Source of the DNA: Candidatus Melainabacteria bacterium
GTDB taxonomy: Bacteria > Cyanobacteriota > Vampirovibrionia > Obscuribacterales > Obscuribacteraceae
Direction: 5' to 3'
DNA: 64,000 nt
NCBI GenBank assembly: GCA_016212515.1
Contig: JACRFZ010000007.1
Location: 1 to 64,000 of the forward strand
The number at the start of each line of letters is the position of its first letter. Within the stretch, counting starts at the first letter, position 1. The notes under the pieces are model-generated. The model was not told the origin of the DNA. It searched no databases and saw nothing but the letters and a program-made list of their open reading frames with translations. The position numbers and the translations under genes are program-made. Positions 1-9,511 of this stretch are shown one piece after another.

Positions 1-951
1 CAGGTCCAGGTGGTAGCGGAAGCGTCTTGTACCCTGGGTCTTAATGAAGTCAATCATCTGCTGGAGACCTTCGCGCAGGGTGACCTTGGTGTTGTAATCC
101 AGTAACTTTCTTGCCTTTTCTGCGGAGCAGGTGGCAAGCATTACTTCTTGCGGTCTGCCCGGCATATAAATGGGTTTCAGATCAAAGTTGAGCAACTCGG
201 CAATGGTGTGAGCCAGTTCGTTGATGGTGATGAAGTCTTCATCGGGTCCGATATTGATTACCTGACCCAGGACATTATCACGTGTAACCATTTCCTTGAG
301 ACAGTAAATATCGTCATCTACAAAGGAGAAACAACGCTTTTGATTGCCGTCTCCGTAAATAATCGGCTGGCGTCCTTGCAGCATCAAGTTGATCATAATT
401 GAGGCTACATTTCGATAAGGGTCATCGTATTTTTGTCTGGGACCGATGATGTTATGGGGGACGGCGATGACATATTCGACATTGTGAATTTCGCAAAGAT
501 TGCGCAGAATCTGTTCGGCGGAAAGCTTGGCAATGCCGTAGGGATCTTGCGGTTTCGGTTCGTATTCTTCTTTGAACGGGACGGTGTTTGTTCCATAGCG
601 AGCCATAGAAGAACAAAAGATAATGCGCTTGACGCCATTGGCGATGGCGGCGCTGAATAGACTGGCTGAACCGGTGACGATATTTTCAACAATCAGGTGC
701 GGTGAAAATACCGATAAGCCCTCATAGGCTGTGGCGGCAGCGTGGAAGATTACATCGCAACCGCGAGTGATTTTAAGCATGGAATTGCGACGGCAAATAT
801 CGTACTGGTAAAACTCGGCATCCGGCGGTACGTTGATCAACTCGCCGCCAATAAGGGTGTCGCAGCCGACTACTTCGTGTCCGTCTGCCAATAAGTGCTC
901 TGCCAGATGGCTGCCCAGGAAGCCTGCAATTCCAGAAATAAAAATACGCAT
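1..951 (-). CDS. NAD-dependent epimerase/dehydratase (extended SDR), 3' end outside window
   Basis: Reading from ATG at 951 to the window edge gives 317 open codons without a stop, so the C-terminus is missing. The N-terminus has the NAD-binding glycine motif GIAGFLG (residues 7-13). A Ser pair lies near residues 114-115 and the catalytic YGIAK (Tyr138, Lys142) follows, as in UDP-glucose 4-epimerase-like extended SDRs. It would interconvert or dehydrate a nucleotide sugar in the cytoplasm. The substrate cannot be read from the sequence. The gene is divergent from the GT2 glycosyltransferase at 1129, which suits a surface-glycan role. The reading frame and family are clear; the exact enzyme is not. 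Confidence 0.85.
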   Translation of the reverse strand, partial: MRIFISGIAGFLGSHLAEHLLADGHEVVGCDTLIGGELINVPPDAEFYQYDICRRNSMLKITRGCDVIFHAAATAYEGLSVFSPHLIVENIVTGSASLFSAAIANGVKRIIFCSSMARYGTNTVPFKEEYEPKPQDPYGIAKLSAEQILRNLCEIHNVEYVIAVPHNIIGPRQKYDDPYRNVASIMINLMLQGRQPIIYGDGNQKRCFSFVDDDIYCLKEMVTRDNVLGQVINIGPDEDFITINELAHTIAELLNFDLKPIYMPGRPQEVMLATCSAEKARKLLDYNTKVTLREGLQQMIDFIKTQGTRRFRYHLDL

Positions 952-1128
952 CGAGTAACCTGTATGTGAAGGACCTCACCTAATTGAGGGTTCAAAATTG
1001 ATAAAATTCCGAACTGGATCAGGAGCCGGCCGCCATGCGACCAGGTTTATATCCTAGCAAAATTTCCTCTTCATGCAGCCTTTCCACATAGCCATTTGGC
1101 GCTTCCTTACAAACGTGAGTTTTATTAA

Positions 1129-2199
1129 ATGCCGAAAGTATCCATTTGCATCCCTGTTTATAACGGCACGAACTATTTGGCCCAGGCGATTGAGAATGTT
1201 CTCTCTCAATCCTTCGAAGATTTTGAATTACTAATCGCCAATGATTGTTCCACAGACGGAACCCAGGAAATAATCGATCGATACGCCGCGCAGGATAAGC
1301 GCATCGTTAGCTGGGTCAATGAGAAAAATCTCAGGCTTTTCGGCAATTACAATCGCTGCATCGAGAGAGCCCAGGGTGAGTACATAAAACTATTTGCCCA
1401 TGACGATCACCTCAGTCAGGATGCTGTCGCTCGCATGTACGACGTCTTTTGCCGGCAGCCTGAAGTTTCGCTGGTTACCTGCTCAAAGCGCTGGATTGAT
1501 GCGGACAACAAAGAGATAGAAAAAGTTGTGCGATTCAAAGAAGACGTTTGTCTCAAGTCGGATGACGTCATACTGGCCAATCTGATTTGCTTGAACAATT
1601 GGATTGGAGAGCCTGCCGCTGTCATGTTCCGCAAGGAGCATGCCGGTTCCGGTTTCGATACCGAACTCTATAACTGGGGCGATCTCGACTATTGGTTTCA
1701 GATTCTTCAGCATGGCAATATGTATGTTATTCATGACGTTCTGTGCTCGTTCCGATTGCATGCGGAAAGCTCTACTTCCGCCAGTCTTGCCGGGCTTTAT
1801 TTCGCGGCGGACATTGTGCGAATGTACAGAAAGTGGGGGCATTACCTGACTATGTTGGGCGAAACGGAAGAGCATTTCTTCAAACGCGCCTCGGAGAGAA
1901 TTGCTCTCCACGTGTCCTATCTAGAGAGAGAAAAGGGGCTTACTTTCCCTGCTGTGCGTGAAGCCAATACCAACCGGCAGGACCAGTTCAACTTTGAAAC
2001 CGTGGCAGATTTCAGAGTGGCTCTCTTTCATGCTGAAAGGCGAGTATCGTCACTCATGCAAGAGTTGATTGAAACCAAGAACGAACTAGAGCACCGTGCC
2101 AATGAATGCAAGGAACTTCGTGCTGCCATTGATGTTATGGAAAACAGCGTCTCCTGGAAAGTAACGCAACCTTTGCGTGCCGTCCGCTCCAAGATGTAA
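1129..2199 (+). CDS. Glycosyltransferase family 2
   Basis: This 356-residue protein opens with the GT-A/GT2 signature (VSICIPVYNG near residue 4, then NDCSTDGT around residues 39-45). An acidic HDD metal/nucleotide-binding motif sits at residues 91-93. It should transfer a sugar from a nucleotide-sugar donor at the cytoplasmic face. The C-terminal 70 residues look like a coiled coil (AERRVSSLMQELIETKNEL) ending in a SVSWKVTQPLR tail, a tail type often seen on surface-polysaccharide GT2 enzymes. No strong ribosome-binding site precedes the ATG. Acceptor and linkage are unknown. Confidence 0.85.
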   Translation: MPKVSICIPVYNGTNYLAQAIENVLSQSFEDFELLIANDCSTDGTQEIIDRYAAQDKRIVSWVNEKNLRLFGNYNRCIERAQGEYIKLFAHDDHLSQDAVARMYDVFCRQPEVSLVTCSKRWIDADNKEIEKVVRFKEDVCLKSDDVILANLICLNNWIGEPAAVMFRKEHAGSGFDTELYNWGDLDYWFQILQHGNMYVIHDVLCSFRLHAESSTSASLAGLYFAADIVRMYRKWGHYLTMLGETEEHFFKRASERIALHVSYLEREKGLTFPAVREANTNRQDQFNFETVADFRVALFHAERRVSSLMQELIETKNELEHRANECKELRAAIDVMENSVSWKVTQPLRAVRSKM

Positions 2200-2236
2200 G
2201 TCTGGAGCGTGCGGTAGTCTTCTTCCTGGCTTGCCC

Positions 2237-3139
2237 TTATTTTTTTAGGCTTGATAGAAATACCGAAATGGCATGAATGTCTTCGGGCGTTAGTTTGGAT
2301 GCGGGCATGCTTATGTGATTAGTGGGTGCATCAGCGCCGCTGGATGAGCCTTCCTTGACGTTGTCGAAGCCCAGGGCTTTCAGTTCGGCGCGGGTGATAC
2401 GTCCTTCGATATAGTCGATACTGCGACGACTGCCTATCCCGGCCAGGTTGGGAGCCAGTCTGCCGCCCAGGTTGCCGACGGCATGGCAAGCCAGACAACC
2501 GCCGCTCAGAAAGCGTTTGCGTCCGTTTTCCGCTAGCGCCAGGTCGGAGGGCAATCTGGTGCTGTCTTGCGGCGTGGGGTTGCTCAATTTCTCTTCGCTG
2601 TTTTCTTCCCGGGCATGTCCATAGACCTGGTAACCGCCGCTGGGCGCCGGTAAGCTCATCAAGAAGTCGGCAATTTTCTGGGACTGGGCCAGAGGCAAAC
2701 GCGGGTGCGGCATGAGTTCTTCGTCTTTGTAGCGGCGGGCGAATTCAGTTGTAAATTTGTCTCCCAGTGTGATTCTGGCTATCACGTAGGGTCTGCCCCG
2801 GTAAGCGCCGATACCATCCAGGGGCGGAGCCAGGCAACCGCCTTTGTCGGCCACGGAGTGGCAGGTGGCGCAATTATTGGCGGCAAAGAGAGCTTTGCCG
2901 GCGGCAATAGCTTCGCCTTTCTTGCCGCTGGCGCTGGTTTCGCCCTTGTAGGGCTTTACCTTCACTACGGCAAACTCGTCGGAAGTGCCTTTGTTTGGAG
3001 CGTTGGCGGGTGCCGCAGCGGCGTTGATCTGGGCCAGGGCCGCGATAGTTATGGTCGCCAGGGCTGTTTTTACCTGGGTCTTTCTTGCCAGGGTGCGTTT
3101 TGCGGTGTTTGTAAGGCTTGTAACTTTGCGGTTCTTCAT
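2237..3139 (-). CDS. Secreted dihaem cytochrome c
   Basis: The 300-residue protein has a basic N-terminus and a hydrophobic Ala-rich stretch (about residues 24-46) consistent with a signal peptide. Two class-I cytochrome c domains follow. The first has CATCH (Cys90, Cys93, His94) with a likely axial Met143 in ELMPHPRLP. The second has CLACH (Cys215, Cys218, His219) with likely axial Met278 in ISMPA. This is the layout of a soluble or membrane-attached periplasmic electron carrier. The redox partner is not evident, since no oxidase or dehydrogenase gene is adjacent. It is transcribed alone, divergent from the kinase gene at 3465. Confidence 0.88.
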   Translation of the reverse strand: MKNRKVTSLTNTAKRTLARKTQVKTALATITIAALAQINAAAAPANAPNKGTSDEFAVVKVKPYKGETSASGKKGEAIAAGKALFAANNCATCHSVADKGGCLAPPLDGIGAYRGRPYVIARITLGDKFTTEFARRYKDEELMPHPRLPLAQSQKIADFLMSLPAPSGGYQVYGHAREENSEEKLSNPTPQDSTRLPSDLALAENGRKRFLSGGCLACHAVGNLGGRLAPNLAGIGSRRSIDYIEGRITRAELKALGFDNVKEGSSSGADAPTNHISMPASKLTPEDIHAISVFLSSLKK

Positions 3140-3464
3140 CGCTTGTCAACGGTTCTCTTGAAGGGGCAGACCTGGATGCAACAGAGTATTGGGATACTTG
3201 TGGGAGTTATCTTAACCTCAGCAGTGGAAAATTTTGTGGCTATCTGTAAAGTAAATCTAGACCTTTGGAATCCTCACGGGCAACCTCTGAAGGGATGAAT
3301 TTTCGGCTCCCATGGGTGCAAAATCGCTTTTGCCGGGAGTGACCGGCTTAAAAACTGGTCGGCTCGGTCATCGGTGGACCCTTTTGCAAGACTTTCTTGC
3401 AAGATTTTGGGTTTAATCTAGTTGTCAATGCTCGATCATAGGCAGAGGATCTTTCAGGAGTTCG
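3140..3464. other. Intergenic region between cytochrome c and Ser/Thr kinase genes
   Basis: This 325-bp divergent region has no credible gene. It must hold the promoters of both neighbours. A short direct repeat (TTGCAAGACTTT at 3384-3395 and TTGCAAGATTTT at 3397-3408, 13-bp phase) lies about 60-80 bp before the kinase start. A good ribosome-binding site AGGAG sits at 3456-3460, four bases before the kinase ATG. I see no convincing -35/-10 pair. Confidence 0.5.
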
Positions 3465-6008
3465 ATGTTGTCAAAGGAAACTCATTCAGGTTCTTATCGC
3501 AAGATTTGTCTCACTTGCGGCAAGGAGTTTGCCGAAGATATCTTGTTGTGTCCGGATGATGATGAACTTCTGACCCCAATCAAAGCCGACAATTTGATCG
3601 GCACCGTGCTTTCAGGCAAGTACGAAATACTTGAGAAGCTGGGAGCGGGCGGTATGGGGCTGGTGTACAAAGCCAAGCATACGCTCATGAAGCGCCTGGT
3701 GGCGATCAAGATAATGCTGCCGCAGCTCATCGCCAGCGTATCGGCATTGAAACGTTTCAAGCAAGAGGCGCAGGCGGCAAGCAGCCTCAATCATCCCAAT
3801 ATTCTTACGGTCTTCGACTTTGGTGTCACCCCTGATGGCATGCCCTACCTGGTCATGGACTACCTTGAGGGTACAAACCTCACCAAACTTCTGGAGACTA
3901 ATCAGCACCTGCCGCTGGACGTGGCTGTCGACATCTTCATACAGACTGCCTCCGGCCTCGCTCACGCTCATCGCAAGGGCATTGTTCATAGAGATTTGAA
4001 GCCCGCCAATATCATGTTGACCGAGTGGGAAGGCAAGCCGAATTTTGTCAAAGTTGTTGATTTCGGCATGGCGAAAATCCTGGGCGCCGTAGACGGCGAG
4101 TCGGAAGAGCTTACCAAAAGTGGAGAGATCTTCGGCAGTCCTCTCTATATGAGTCCCGAGCAGTGCATGGGCAAAGTGCTCGATGCCCGCTCCGATATTT
4201 ATTCGCTTGGCTGTGTCATGTACAGGGTTGTGACAGGCGTAACCGCCGTGAACGGACAAAGTGCCATCGAGTGTTTTTCCAATCATGTAAGCGGTGTTTT
4301 GCGCTCCTTCGAGGAAGTGGCGCCGGGAGTAAGTTTTCCTGCCGGTTTGGAAGAAGTGGTTTTCAAAGCCATGGCCAAAGAGCCTGAAAACCGCTATCAG
4401 TCAATGGATGAATTAAAGGACGCCTTGCTGGAGATGGCGCGCACCAGTATGTCCGGCTTGTACGGAACCCTCTCCGGCTCGATCTATGCTCAGAAGGAAA
4501 CCGTTTCTCTGCACGGCATCAGCTTGACCGATGCCATGGCCGTGGTCAAGGAAGCAGAAGCGCGGGCGGCCGCCTCTGAGTCCGACTCCTCTCTGGCCGG
4601 TTCCGACGGGCATACTGTGAGGGTCTCTCATTCTGCAGGAGCCGGTGACGCCGGCGCTACGGCGGCCCTGCCGCGCCCCCATCTCTCCGGTGCGCCGGCC
4701 TTTCAGAGCGGGCCCCTGCCAGGCGCCGGTGCGGAAGCCGCTGCCGATGCCACAGCCAATGTGGTGCCGGTGCCCGCTGCCGAGGTCGGCGCCCAGCCCA
4801 AAACATCTACGGAGGAGAGGCAGGCCCTGCCTCCCCCCAAGAGCCCCCAGGAGTTTATCGGCGGCAAGGGTGACAAAGGCGACAAAGGCGACAAAGGTTC
4901 GAAAGCCAGTACACTTGCTTCCACGGCTTCCCGGAAGTACTCCGCCGGTAAGCTACCCCTGCCTCTTTTGATTGGTGCTGCTGTACTGGCTCTGGTTGCC
5001 GGTGGCGGCTCCTTTTACGTGCTCTCCCGGGGGAACCCGGTTAATGATGGGAGCGGCTCTGCTAATGCCGTGGTTGATGGCAAGGCGGCCTTCGAAGAAC
5101 TGATGAAGCGTGGTCATGCTGCCTTTGAGCATGGCGACTTTAAGGGCGCTCTTTCTCAGTATGAGGCGGCGCTTAGTAAGGCCAAGGAAAAAGGTCGCTA
5201 TGAAAAGCAGGTACCGGAAGCGGAGATCTGGATAAACAAATCTTGCTACGAACTAGGGCAGTTTGATAAAGCCCTGGAAGCCTGCCGGGCTGTTTTGAAA
5301 GTAAGGGAGAGTGCCGGGCAGATTAACGCTCCTGATGCCAGCGAAGCCCTCAATGATATGGGTACTATTTATCTGGCCAAAGGTGACTTTAAAGAAGCTA
5401 AGACCTATTTCGACCGGGCTTTGAAAATTCGCCAGGGCTATAAGGGCGCCGAGAAGGACAAAGTGGCGGAGACCCTGGCCGGATTGGGCAATCTGGATCT
5501 TTCCACCGGTCATCCCCGTGATGCTGTCGGTCATCTTTCCCAGGCTCTCAACATTGCAGAATATTCTCTGGCCTTTGATCCGGTTGATAAAGCCAATATT
5601 GAAAGCGCGCTTGGTCAGGCTTATCAGCTTACCGGCAAACTTAGCAAGGCCAAGGAACTGTATCAAAAAGCTCTGGAATTAAGGGAAAAGAGTCTCAGCC
5701 CGGATAATCCGGCCATTGCCGATTCCCTGTTGATTCTGGGCACCCTGGAGTTCAAGTCGCGCAATCTCGATAAAGCTGAGGCACTCTTCAACCGGGCTAT
5801 GGATATCAACACCCGCAACGGCAGCGCCGGTAAAGACGGGCTATCCGACGCCCAGTTCTGCCTGGCTATGGTTTGCGACGCCAAGAAAGACAAAGCTCGG
5901 GCCTTAAGCCTGGCCAAGAGTTCTTATGAGCTGAGGCAGAAGTCGTTCGGCGAAGAAGATCAGCGTACAGTGGAAGCCAAGTCGCTCATGCAGCGCCTCT
6001 CCAAATAG
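3465..6008 (+). CDS. Transmembrane Ser/Thr protein kinase with TPR ectodomain
   Basis: This 847-residue Hanks-type kinase starts with a small Cys motif (Cys15, Cys18, Cys29) resembling a zinc ribbon. The kinase domain (about 54-325) is complete: GAGGMG glycine loop at 60-65, catalytic Lys82, HRDLKPAN with Asp177, DFG at 199-201 and SPE at 230-232. A low-complexity Ala/Pro linker contains three GDK repeats (469-477). One transmembrane segment follows (about 497-520), then TPR repeats (about 540-845). The kinase therefore faces the cytoplasm, and the TPRs face the outside and could sense a partner. All catalytic residues are present, so it should be active. Ligand and substrates are unknown. 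It converges on the GH15 gene 15 bp downstream. Confidence 0.92.
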   Translation: MLSKETHSGSYRKICLTCGKEFAEDILLCPDDDELLTPIKADNLIGTVLSGKYEILEKLGAGGMGLVYKAKHTLMKRLVAIKIMLPQLIASVSALKRFKQEAQAASSLNHPNILTVFDFGVTPDGMPYLVMDYLEGTNLTKLLETNQHLPLDVAVDIFIQTASGLAHAHRKGIVHRDLKPANIMLTEWEGKPNFVKVVDFGMAKILGAVDGESEELTKSGEIFGSPLYMSPEQCMGKVLDARSDIYSLGCVMYRVVTGVTAVNGQSAIECFSNHVSGVLRSFEEVAPGVSFPAGLEEVVFKAMAKEPENRYQSMDELKDALLEMARTSMSGLYGTLSGSIYAQKETVSLHGISLTDAMAVVKEAEARAAASESDSSLAGSDGHTVRVSHSAGAGDAGATAALPRPHLSGAPAFQSGPLPGAGAEAAADATANVVPVPAAEVGAQPKTSTEERQALPPPKSPQEFIGGKGDKGDKGDKGSKASTLASTASRKYSAGKLPLPLLIGAAVLALVAGGGSFYVLSRGNPVNDGSGSANAVVDGKAAFEELMKRGHAAFEHGDFKGALSQYEAALSKAKEKGRYEKQVPEAEIWINKSCYELGQFDKALEACRAVLKVRESAGQINAPDASEALNDMGTIYLAKGDFKEAKTYFDRALKIRQGYKGAEKDKVAETLAGLGNLDLSTGHPRDAVGHLSQALNIAEYSLAFDPVDKANIESALGQAYQLTGKLSKAKELYQKALELREKSLSPDNPAIADSLLILGTLEFKSRNLDKAEALFNRAMDINTRNGSAGKDGLSDAQFCLAMVCDAKKDKARALSLAKSSYELRQKSFGEEDQRTVEAKSLMQRLSK

Positions 6009-6023
6009 AATTTGCCGACCGGC

Positions 6024-8021
6024 TCAGACAGGCACGATGGTGTGTGAAAACACATTCTCGGTCATCAGTTGTTTCTTGCGGTCCAGATACTCCAGCACGC
6101 ATGTGACGAAAGTAGCATGGCTCCAGGTGAGCGGCGAAACCGAGAGGGGTTCGTTGCTGTAGGGATGTACCTGCTCAGCCAGGACGCCGGAGCTGAGGGC
6201 ACGATTTGCCACCCATTCCATCAGGACAACGGCGCTTTTGAGATCGTCGGTGGTGCGGGCGGCAGCGATATCGTACTGGGCCAGCCACATGGTGCAAATG
6301 AACCAGGGATTGCCGGGCACGTTTTCCAGATCCTGGGAAATTTGGTGGTAGTAGTCATTTTCATAGCGAGCCAGACCGCCTACTTCCGTTTTGATCCAGA
6401 GCCTTTCTCGGATGGCATTCATTGTGGAAACCACTTTTGAATCATGGGGATTCATTTCGCCGAAGGCGAAAATACTGTACATGGCGGCATCGATGGTCAT
6501 ATCCAGATCGTAACCACTCTCGGTGCGCGTGGCCATGCGACAGAAGCGCTTATGCTCTTTACTCCACATGTATTCACACATGGCTTCCTTCACTTCTTCA
6601 GCCACTTCCTGATAATGATGGGCCCGGGTTAATTCGCCCACGGCCTGGCAGAAATTAGCGGCTGCCGTGAGCCCGGCGATGACACTGGATACGGTGAATA
6701 GATGGACTCCCCAGCGCTCTTCCCAGAGGTCATAGGAAGGCAAGGGCAGCTTGGTTGTCGCATCCCGGTAGCGACAGAGGAAGTCGGCGCCGTCAAAGAT
6801 TATCTTGTCCATGACGGTGCGCACGAATTCGATGTTGCGGAATTTTTTGAAGTGGTGCCAGAAAGACCAGATTACCAGCGCCGTTTCGTCTTCCTGGATG
6901 GGCAGTACTTCTTTGCCGTCCTTGAGCCAGGGATGCCAGCTTGATGCCACGGATTTGTCGGGATTGTACTTATGCATCAAATAGCCCTCCTCTTTCATCA
7001 CTTCATTACAGAAGCGGAAGAAGCGCTGAGTGAGGTCTCGATGTCCGGCCTTGGTCATGGCGTAAGCCACCAGGGCGCCGTCTCGGGGCCACATGTAAGA
7101 ATATGTGTCCCGGGCAAACTGAGTGATGTCGTGGTCATTGGCGGCGATAATGGCACCGCCGTTATCCACCTGGGTACGAATCGTCAGAAGTGAACGTTTA
7201 AAGAGTTCTACGACTTTCGCCGGTAGTCCGTGAAAGTCGATATGCTCGGGATTGACCCAGAGGCGCCAGTAATTTTGATTGCGCGGCACCATCTGCTCAG
7301 CCTGCTCGCCGGCAGCCATCACGGCATTCAATTTGGCTACTTCTTCGTAGCTGCGCCCCAGGCACATCCAGTAGTGACCAACGACTTCGCCGGTTTTAGG
7401 CACGTTCAGGTGCAGACCGACGGTGGAATCCACCGAACCCTGCACAATCGGATTGCCGCCCAACATACCGTCCTCGGCGTCTTTGTACGTGCCTTCCAGT
7501 CCGTCCACCCCTTTCTTGCCCACGGACCAGTCACTGATGCCGGTTTTGAGCTGGGTTTTCGTATTGATCAGGAAGTAGCGGTTTTTCTTGTAGTGAATCA
7601 CCGATGAGGTACGAGGGTCGTAATAAGCTGTATCTCCTACCTCGTTTTCCGAGATACTGAAATCCTGATGGAAGAAAACGCGAACCTGGTGTTCTCTTCC
7701 GTCAATTGATGAAATTCTCAGTTCTCTCAAAAGCACATTGTCGAAGGCATCCACCAGATCGTGGAAGCGTGCTTCGATGCCGAGCCTGTCGTGGCGCAAA
7801 AGCACATCAGTGACCAGGGTCTCTTTCAAATATTTCTTTTCAATATGCCAGTCTTCGCTGATCCAGGAAAATTGCCCGTCCACCCAGAAACCCAGATGGT
7901 TGACCCTTCCCACTGTCTGATTGTCCTGCCCCACCCTGGGAAAATAGATGTCTCTGATTTGATATTGGCTGTCGAAATTTACCAGTACATTGCCATTACC
8001 GATTGGAAGGTCGCGGGGCAT
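6024..8021 (-). CDS. Glycoside hydrolase family 15 (glucoamylase/glucodextranase-like)
   Basis: The protein resembles bacterial GH15 enzymes: an N-terminal beta-domain (about 1-250) and a C-terminal (alpha/alpha)6 barrel. The barrel has YMWPRDGALVAY, the DLWEERWG motif carrying the presumed acid (Glu434/Glu435), and AEQ with the presumed base (Glu616) before SPLTWSHA. GH15 enzymes release glucose from alpha-glucans, or cleave trehalose, by inversion. No signal peptide is seen, so a cytoplasmic role in storage-glucan turnover is likely. I start at ATG 8021 because GAGGT lies seven bases upstream and the conserved region begins there. A longer frame from a TTG at 8177 would add 52 residues of low conservation and lacks a ribosome-binding site. 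From 8021 the product is 665 residues. Confidence 0.88.
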   Translation of the reverse strand: MPRDLPIGNGNVLVNFDSQYQIRDIYFPRVGQDNQTVGRVNHLGFWVDGQFSWISEDWHIEKKYLKETLVTDVLLRHDRLGIEARFHDLVDAFDNVLLRELRISSIDGREHQVRVFFHQDFSISENEVGDTAYYDPRTSSVIHYKKNRYFLINTKTQLKTGISDWSVGKKGVDGLEGTYKDAEDGMLGGNPIVQGSVDSTVGLHLNVPKTGEVVGHYWMCLGRSYEEVAKLNAVMAAGEQAEQMVPRNQNYWRLWVNPEHIDFHGLPAKVVELFKRSLLTIRTQVDNGGAIIAANDHDITQFARDTYSYMWPRDGALVAYAMTKAGHRDLTQRFFRFCNEVMKEEGYLMHKYNPDKSVASSWHPWLKDGKEVLPIQEDETALVIWSFWHHFKKFRNIEFVRTVMDKIIFDGADFLCRYRDATTKLPLPSYDLWEERWGVHLFTVSSVIAGLTAAANFCQAVGELTRAHHYQEVAEEVKEAMCEYMWSKEHKRFCRMATRTESGYDLDMTIDAAMYSIFAFGEMNPHDSKVVSTMNAIRERLWIKTEVGGLARYENDYYHQISQDLENVPGNPWFICTMWLAQYDIAAARTTDDLKSAVVLMEWVANRALSSGVLAEQVHPYSNEPLSVSPLTWSHATFVTCVLEYLDRKKQLMTENVFSHTIVPV

Positions 8022-8729
8022 TGAATCTACCTCATAGTTACTTGCGTGTCTGCGCCAGGGGTCTGTCTGCTTGTGGCCGGTCGGGACGGTTAACCTCGGG
8101 GGAGCCGGTGGTCTCTCCAGGGCCTCTATGCCATGGGCGCTCTCGATTGAAACCGGCAATTTTGTAAATCTTTCCAAACCGGTTTAGCCTGAAAACCGAG
8201 TATCAGTGGCCACCATTTTTAAGCCACCTTTGGAATGAAGGGTGAGCCCTCTGCTTGCCTGTCAACCGCTTTTGGTTTTATCCCGATTTTTGTTTCAGGA
8301 TCATTCTTTGTGCTGATGGTGTCGAAGCTCGAGAAGAGTAATATAAGAGTGCAAAGAGAAAAGGTCTAACACACAAGAAACATCGGGTCATTCAGGTAAG
8401 AGGAATTCCAATCGGGTTCCAACTGGTAGGAGATACGAAAGAATAACCAAATGATGTTCATGATTGAAAGAGTAGCTGTAGCTACCCAGATTTGGAAACG
8501 GCCAACCCAAGCATAACCCTCTTAAGGGCTTGATTTCAGGGGCTGGCCGTTTCTGCTTTTGCTATTGAGGGCGGGGCTCTTGTACAAAGGGACAGAGCCC
8601 CTCTCGTGCTTTGCCTGTAAGGGCGTCTGACAGGGAATATGAAACGGATCGGCTTGCAAAGTGCTGCGGGTTTTGTCTAAACTTCTTCGGACTAAAGACC
8701 TGCTCGTATCACGATTTTGGAGAAATGAC
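8022..8729. other. Long intergenic region with structured segment
   Basis: About 700 bp separate the divergent GH15 gene and the gene at 8730. The first 150 bp may encode an N-terminal extension of GH15 if a TTG start is used. The middle has a TAATATAA box near 8340 that could be a -10 element, without a clear -35. Two perfect inverted repeats at 8495-8601 are annotated separately. I see no tRNA and no protein gene. Confidence 0.4.
8495..8601 (+). ncRNA. Candidate structured RNA (two strong hairpins)
   Basis: Two perfect inverted repeats lie side by side. GAAACGGCCA (8495-8504) pairs with TGGCCGTTTC (8544-8553), and its loop holds a nested CCCT/AGGG hairpin (8517-8528). GGGGCTCT (8573-8580) pairs with AGAGCCCC (8594-8601). 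No protein gene ends upstream on either strand, so these are not simple terminators. They could be part of the 5' leader of the gene at 8730 or a small RNA. The strand is a guess, because inverted repeats fold on both. I do not recognise a known riboswitch class. Confidence 0.3.
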
Positions 8730-9413
8730 ATGAAGTTTCACAGCGATCTCTTCGGCTGGGAGTATGTTTGGAGAAATTTCGCCGATGAAAAAGGCGGTGA
8801 CGCCCTTACCGATTCCGGCGAAGAAGAGGGCAAGCTTCTCTGTCTTTCCGTTCCCGTGGGCGCAGCAGGCGCCAGAGCCTTGTTTGTTCCAGAAGCACAT
8901 GGTCAAAAGATGACGGCGGGAACAGTGCTGCTCGCTTACGAACCGTCCGATGACTTCGCATTTTCCATCTTTCAGGAGAAAATGCATCATCAATTGAGCA
9001 AGGCTCTCGGTATGCAAGACTTGAAGGTGCAAGATGAGCTGTTCGACAGCAAGTTTATGATTCAGGGCAACGATGCCGTAAAAGTGCAGGAAATTTTTCT
9101 CGACGTTCAGCTTCGTGAATTGGTTCTACTACAGCCGCCCGCCACGCTGCACATCGACAAGAAAGCCGGCAAGACTTTCCCCGCTCTGGCACTCACCGAG
9201 GGACAGCATGCCGTTGTCGCCAAATATGACGGTGCGATGGACAAATTGCACCAATTGCAGACTGCTCTGGATGTAGTGGTGGGAGTGCTGGAGCAACTGA
9301 CACAGATTGGCTCAGTGGCCGGTGTGCAAGCGGCGAAGGTGGCGGCTGAGCCTGAGGCGGCCCAGAGCGATACTCAGTCTAAGCGTCTGCGCAGCCCCTT
9401 GCTTGATCGCTAG
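8730..9413 (+). CDS. Hypothetical protein
   Basis: The frame is open from a GTG at 8661, but ATG at 8730 has GGAG seven bases upstream and is preferred, giving 227 residues. The protein is soluble, acidic and mostly alpha/beta. It contains DSKFMIQGNDAVKVQEIF (about 105-122) followed by LRELVLL, a pattern loosely like DUF3137-type proteins, where a residue-poor domain compares a stored and a current value. That likeness is too weak to name it. The tail (about 175-227) is helical and then Ala/Gln/Ser-rich. The neighbours (GH15, HEAT-repeat protein) give no functional hint. Confidence 0.7.
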   Translation: MKFHSDLFGWEYVWRNFADEKGGDALTDSGEEEGKLLCLSVPVGAAGARALFVPEAHGQKMTAGTVLLAYEPSDDFAFSIFQEKMHHQLSKALGMQDLKVQDELFDSKFMIQGNDAVKVQEIFLDVQLRELVLLQPPATLHIDKKAGKTFPALALTEGQHAVVAKYDGAMDKLHQLQTALDVVVGVLEQLTQIGSVAGVQAAKVAAEPEAAQSDTQSKRLRSPLLDR

Positions 9414-9511
9414 GTTGGGCGGAAGATAATTTACTGGGGTTTTTACTGGTCGACCGACCTGGTGCTTGTGCTAAGCTCGAAAAAATCAGCCGTGTTAGAG
9501 TTTGCCAGACG

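Noticed and set aside
3340..3380. TGACCG/CGGTCA inverted repeat before the kinase
   Set aside because: Short arms, a 19-base loop and no U-tract; not distinguishable from chance.
4869..4890. Collagen-like domain in the kinase linker
   Set aside because: Only three GDK units, too short for a collagen helix; treated as a low-complexity linker.
8022..8177. N-terminal extension of the GH15 protein from TTG 8177
   Set aside because: No ribosome-binding site, a non-conserved Pro-rich sequence, and a good GAGGT-ATG at 8021.
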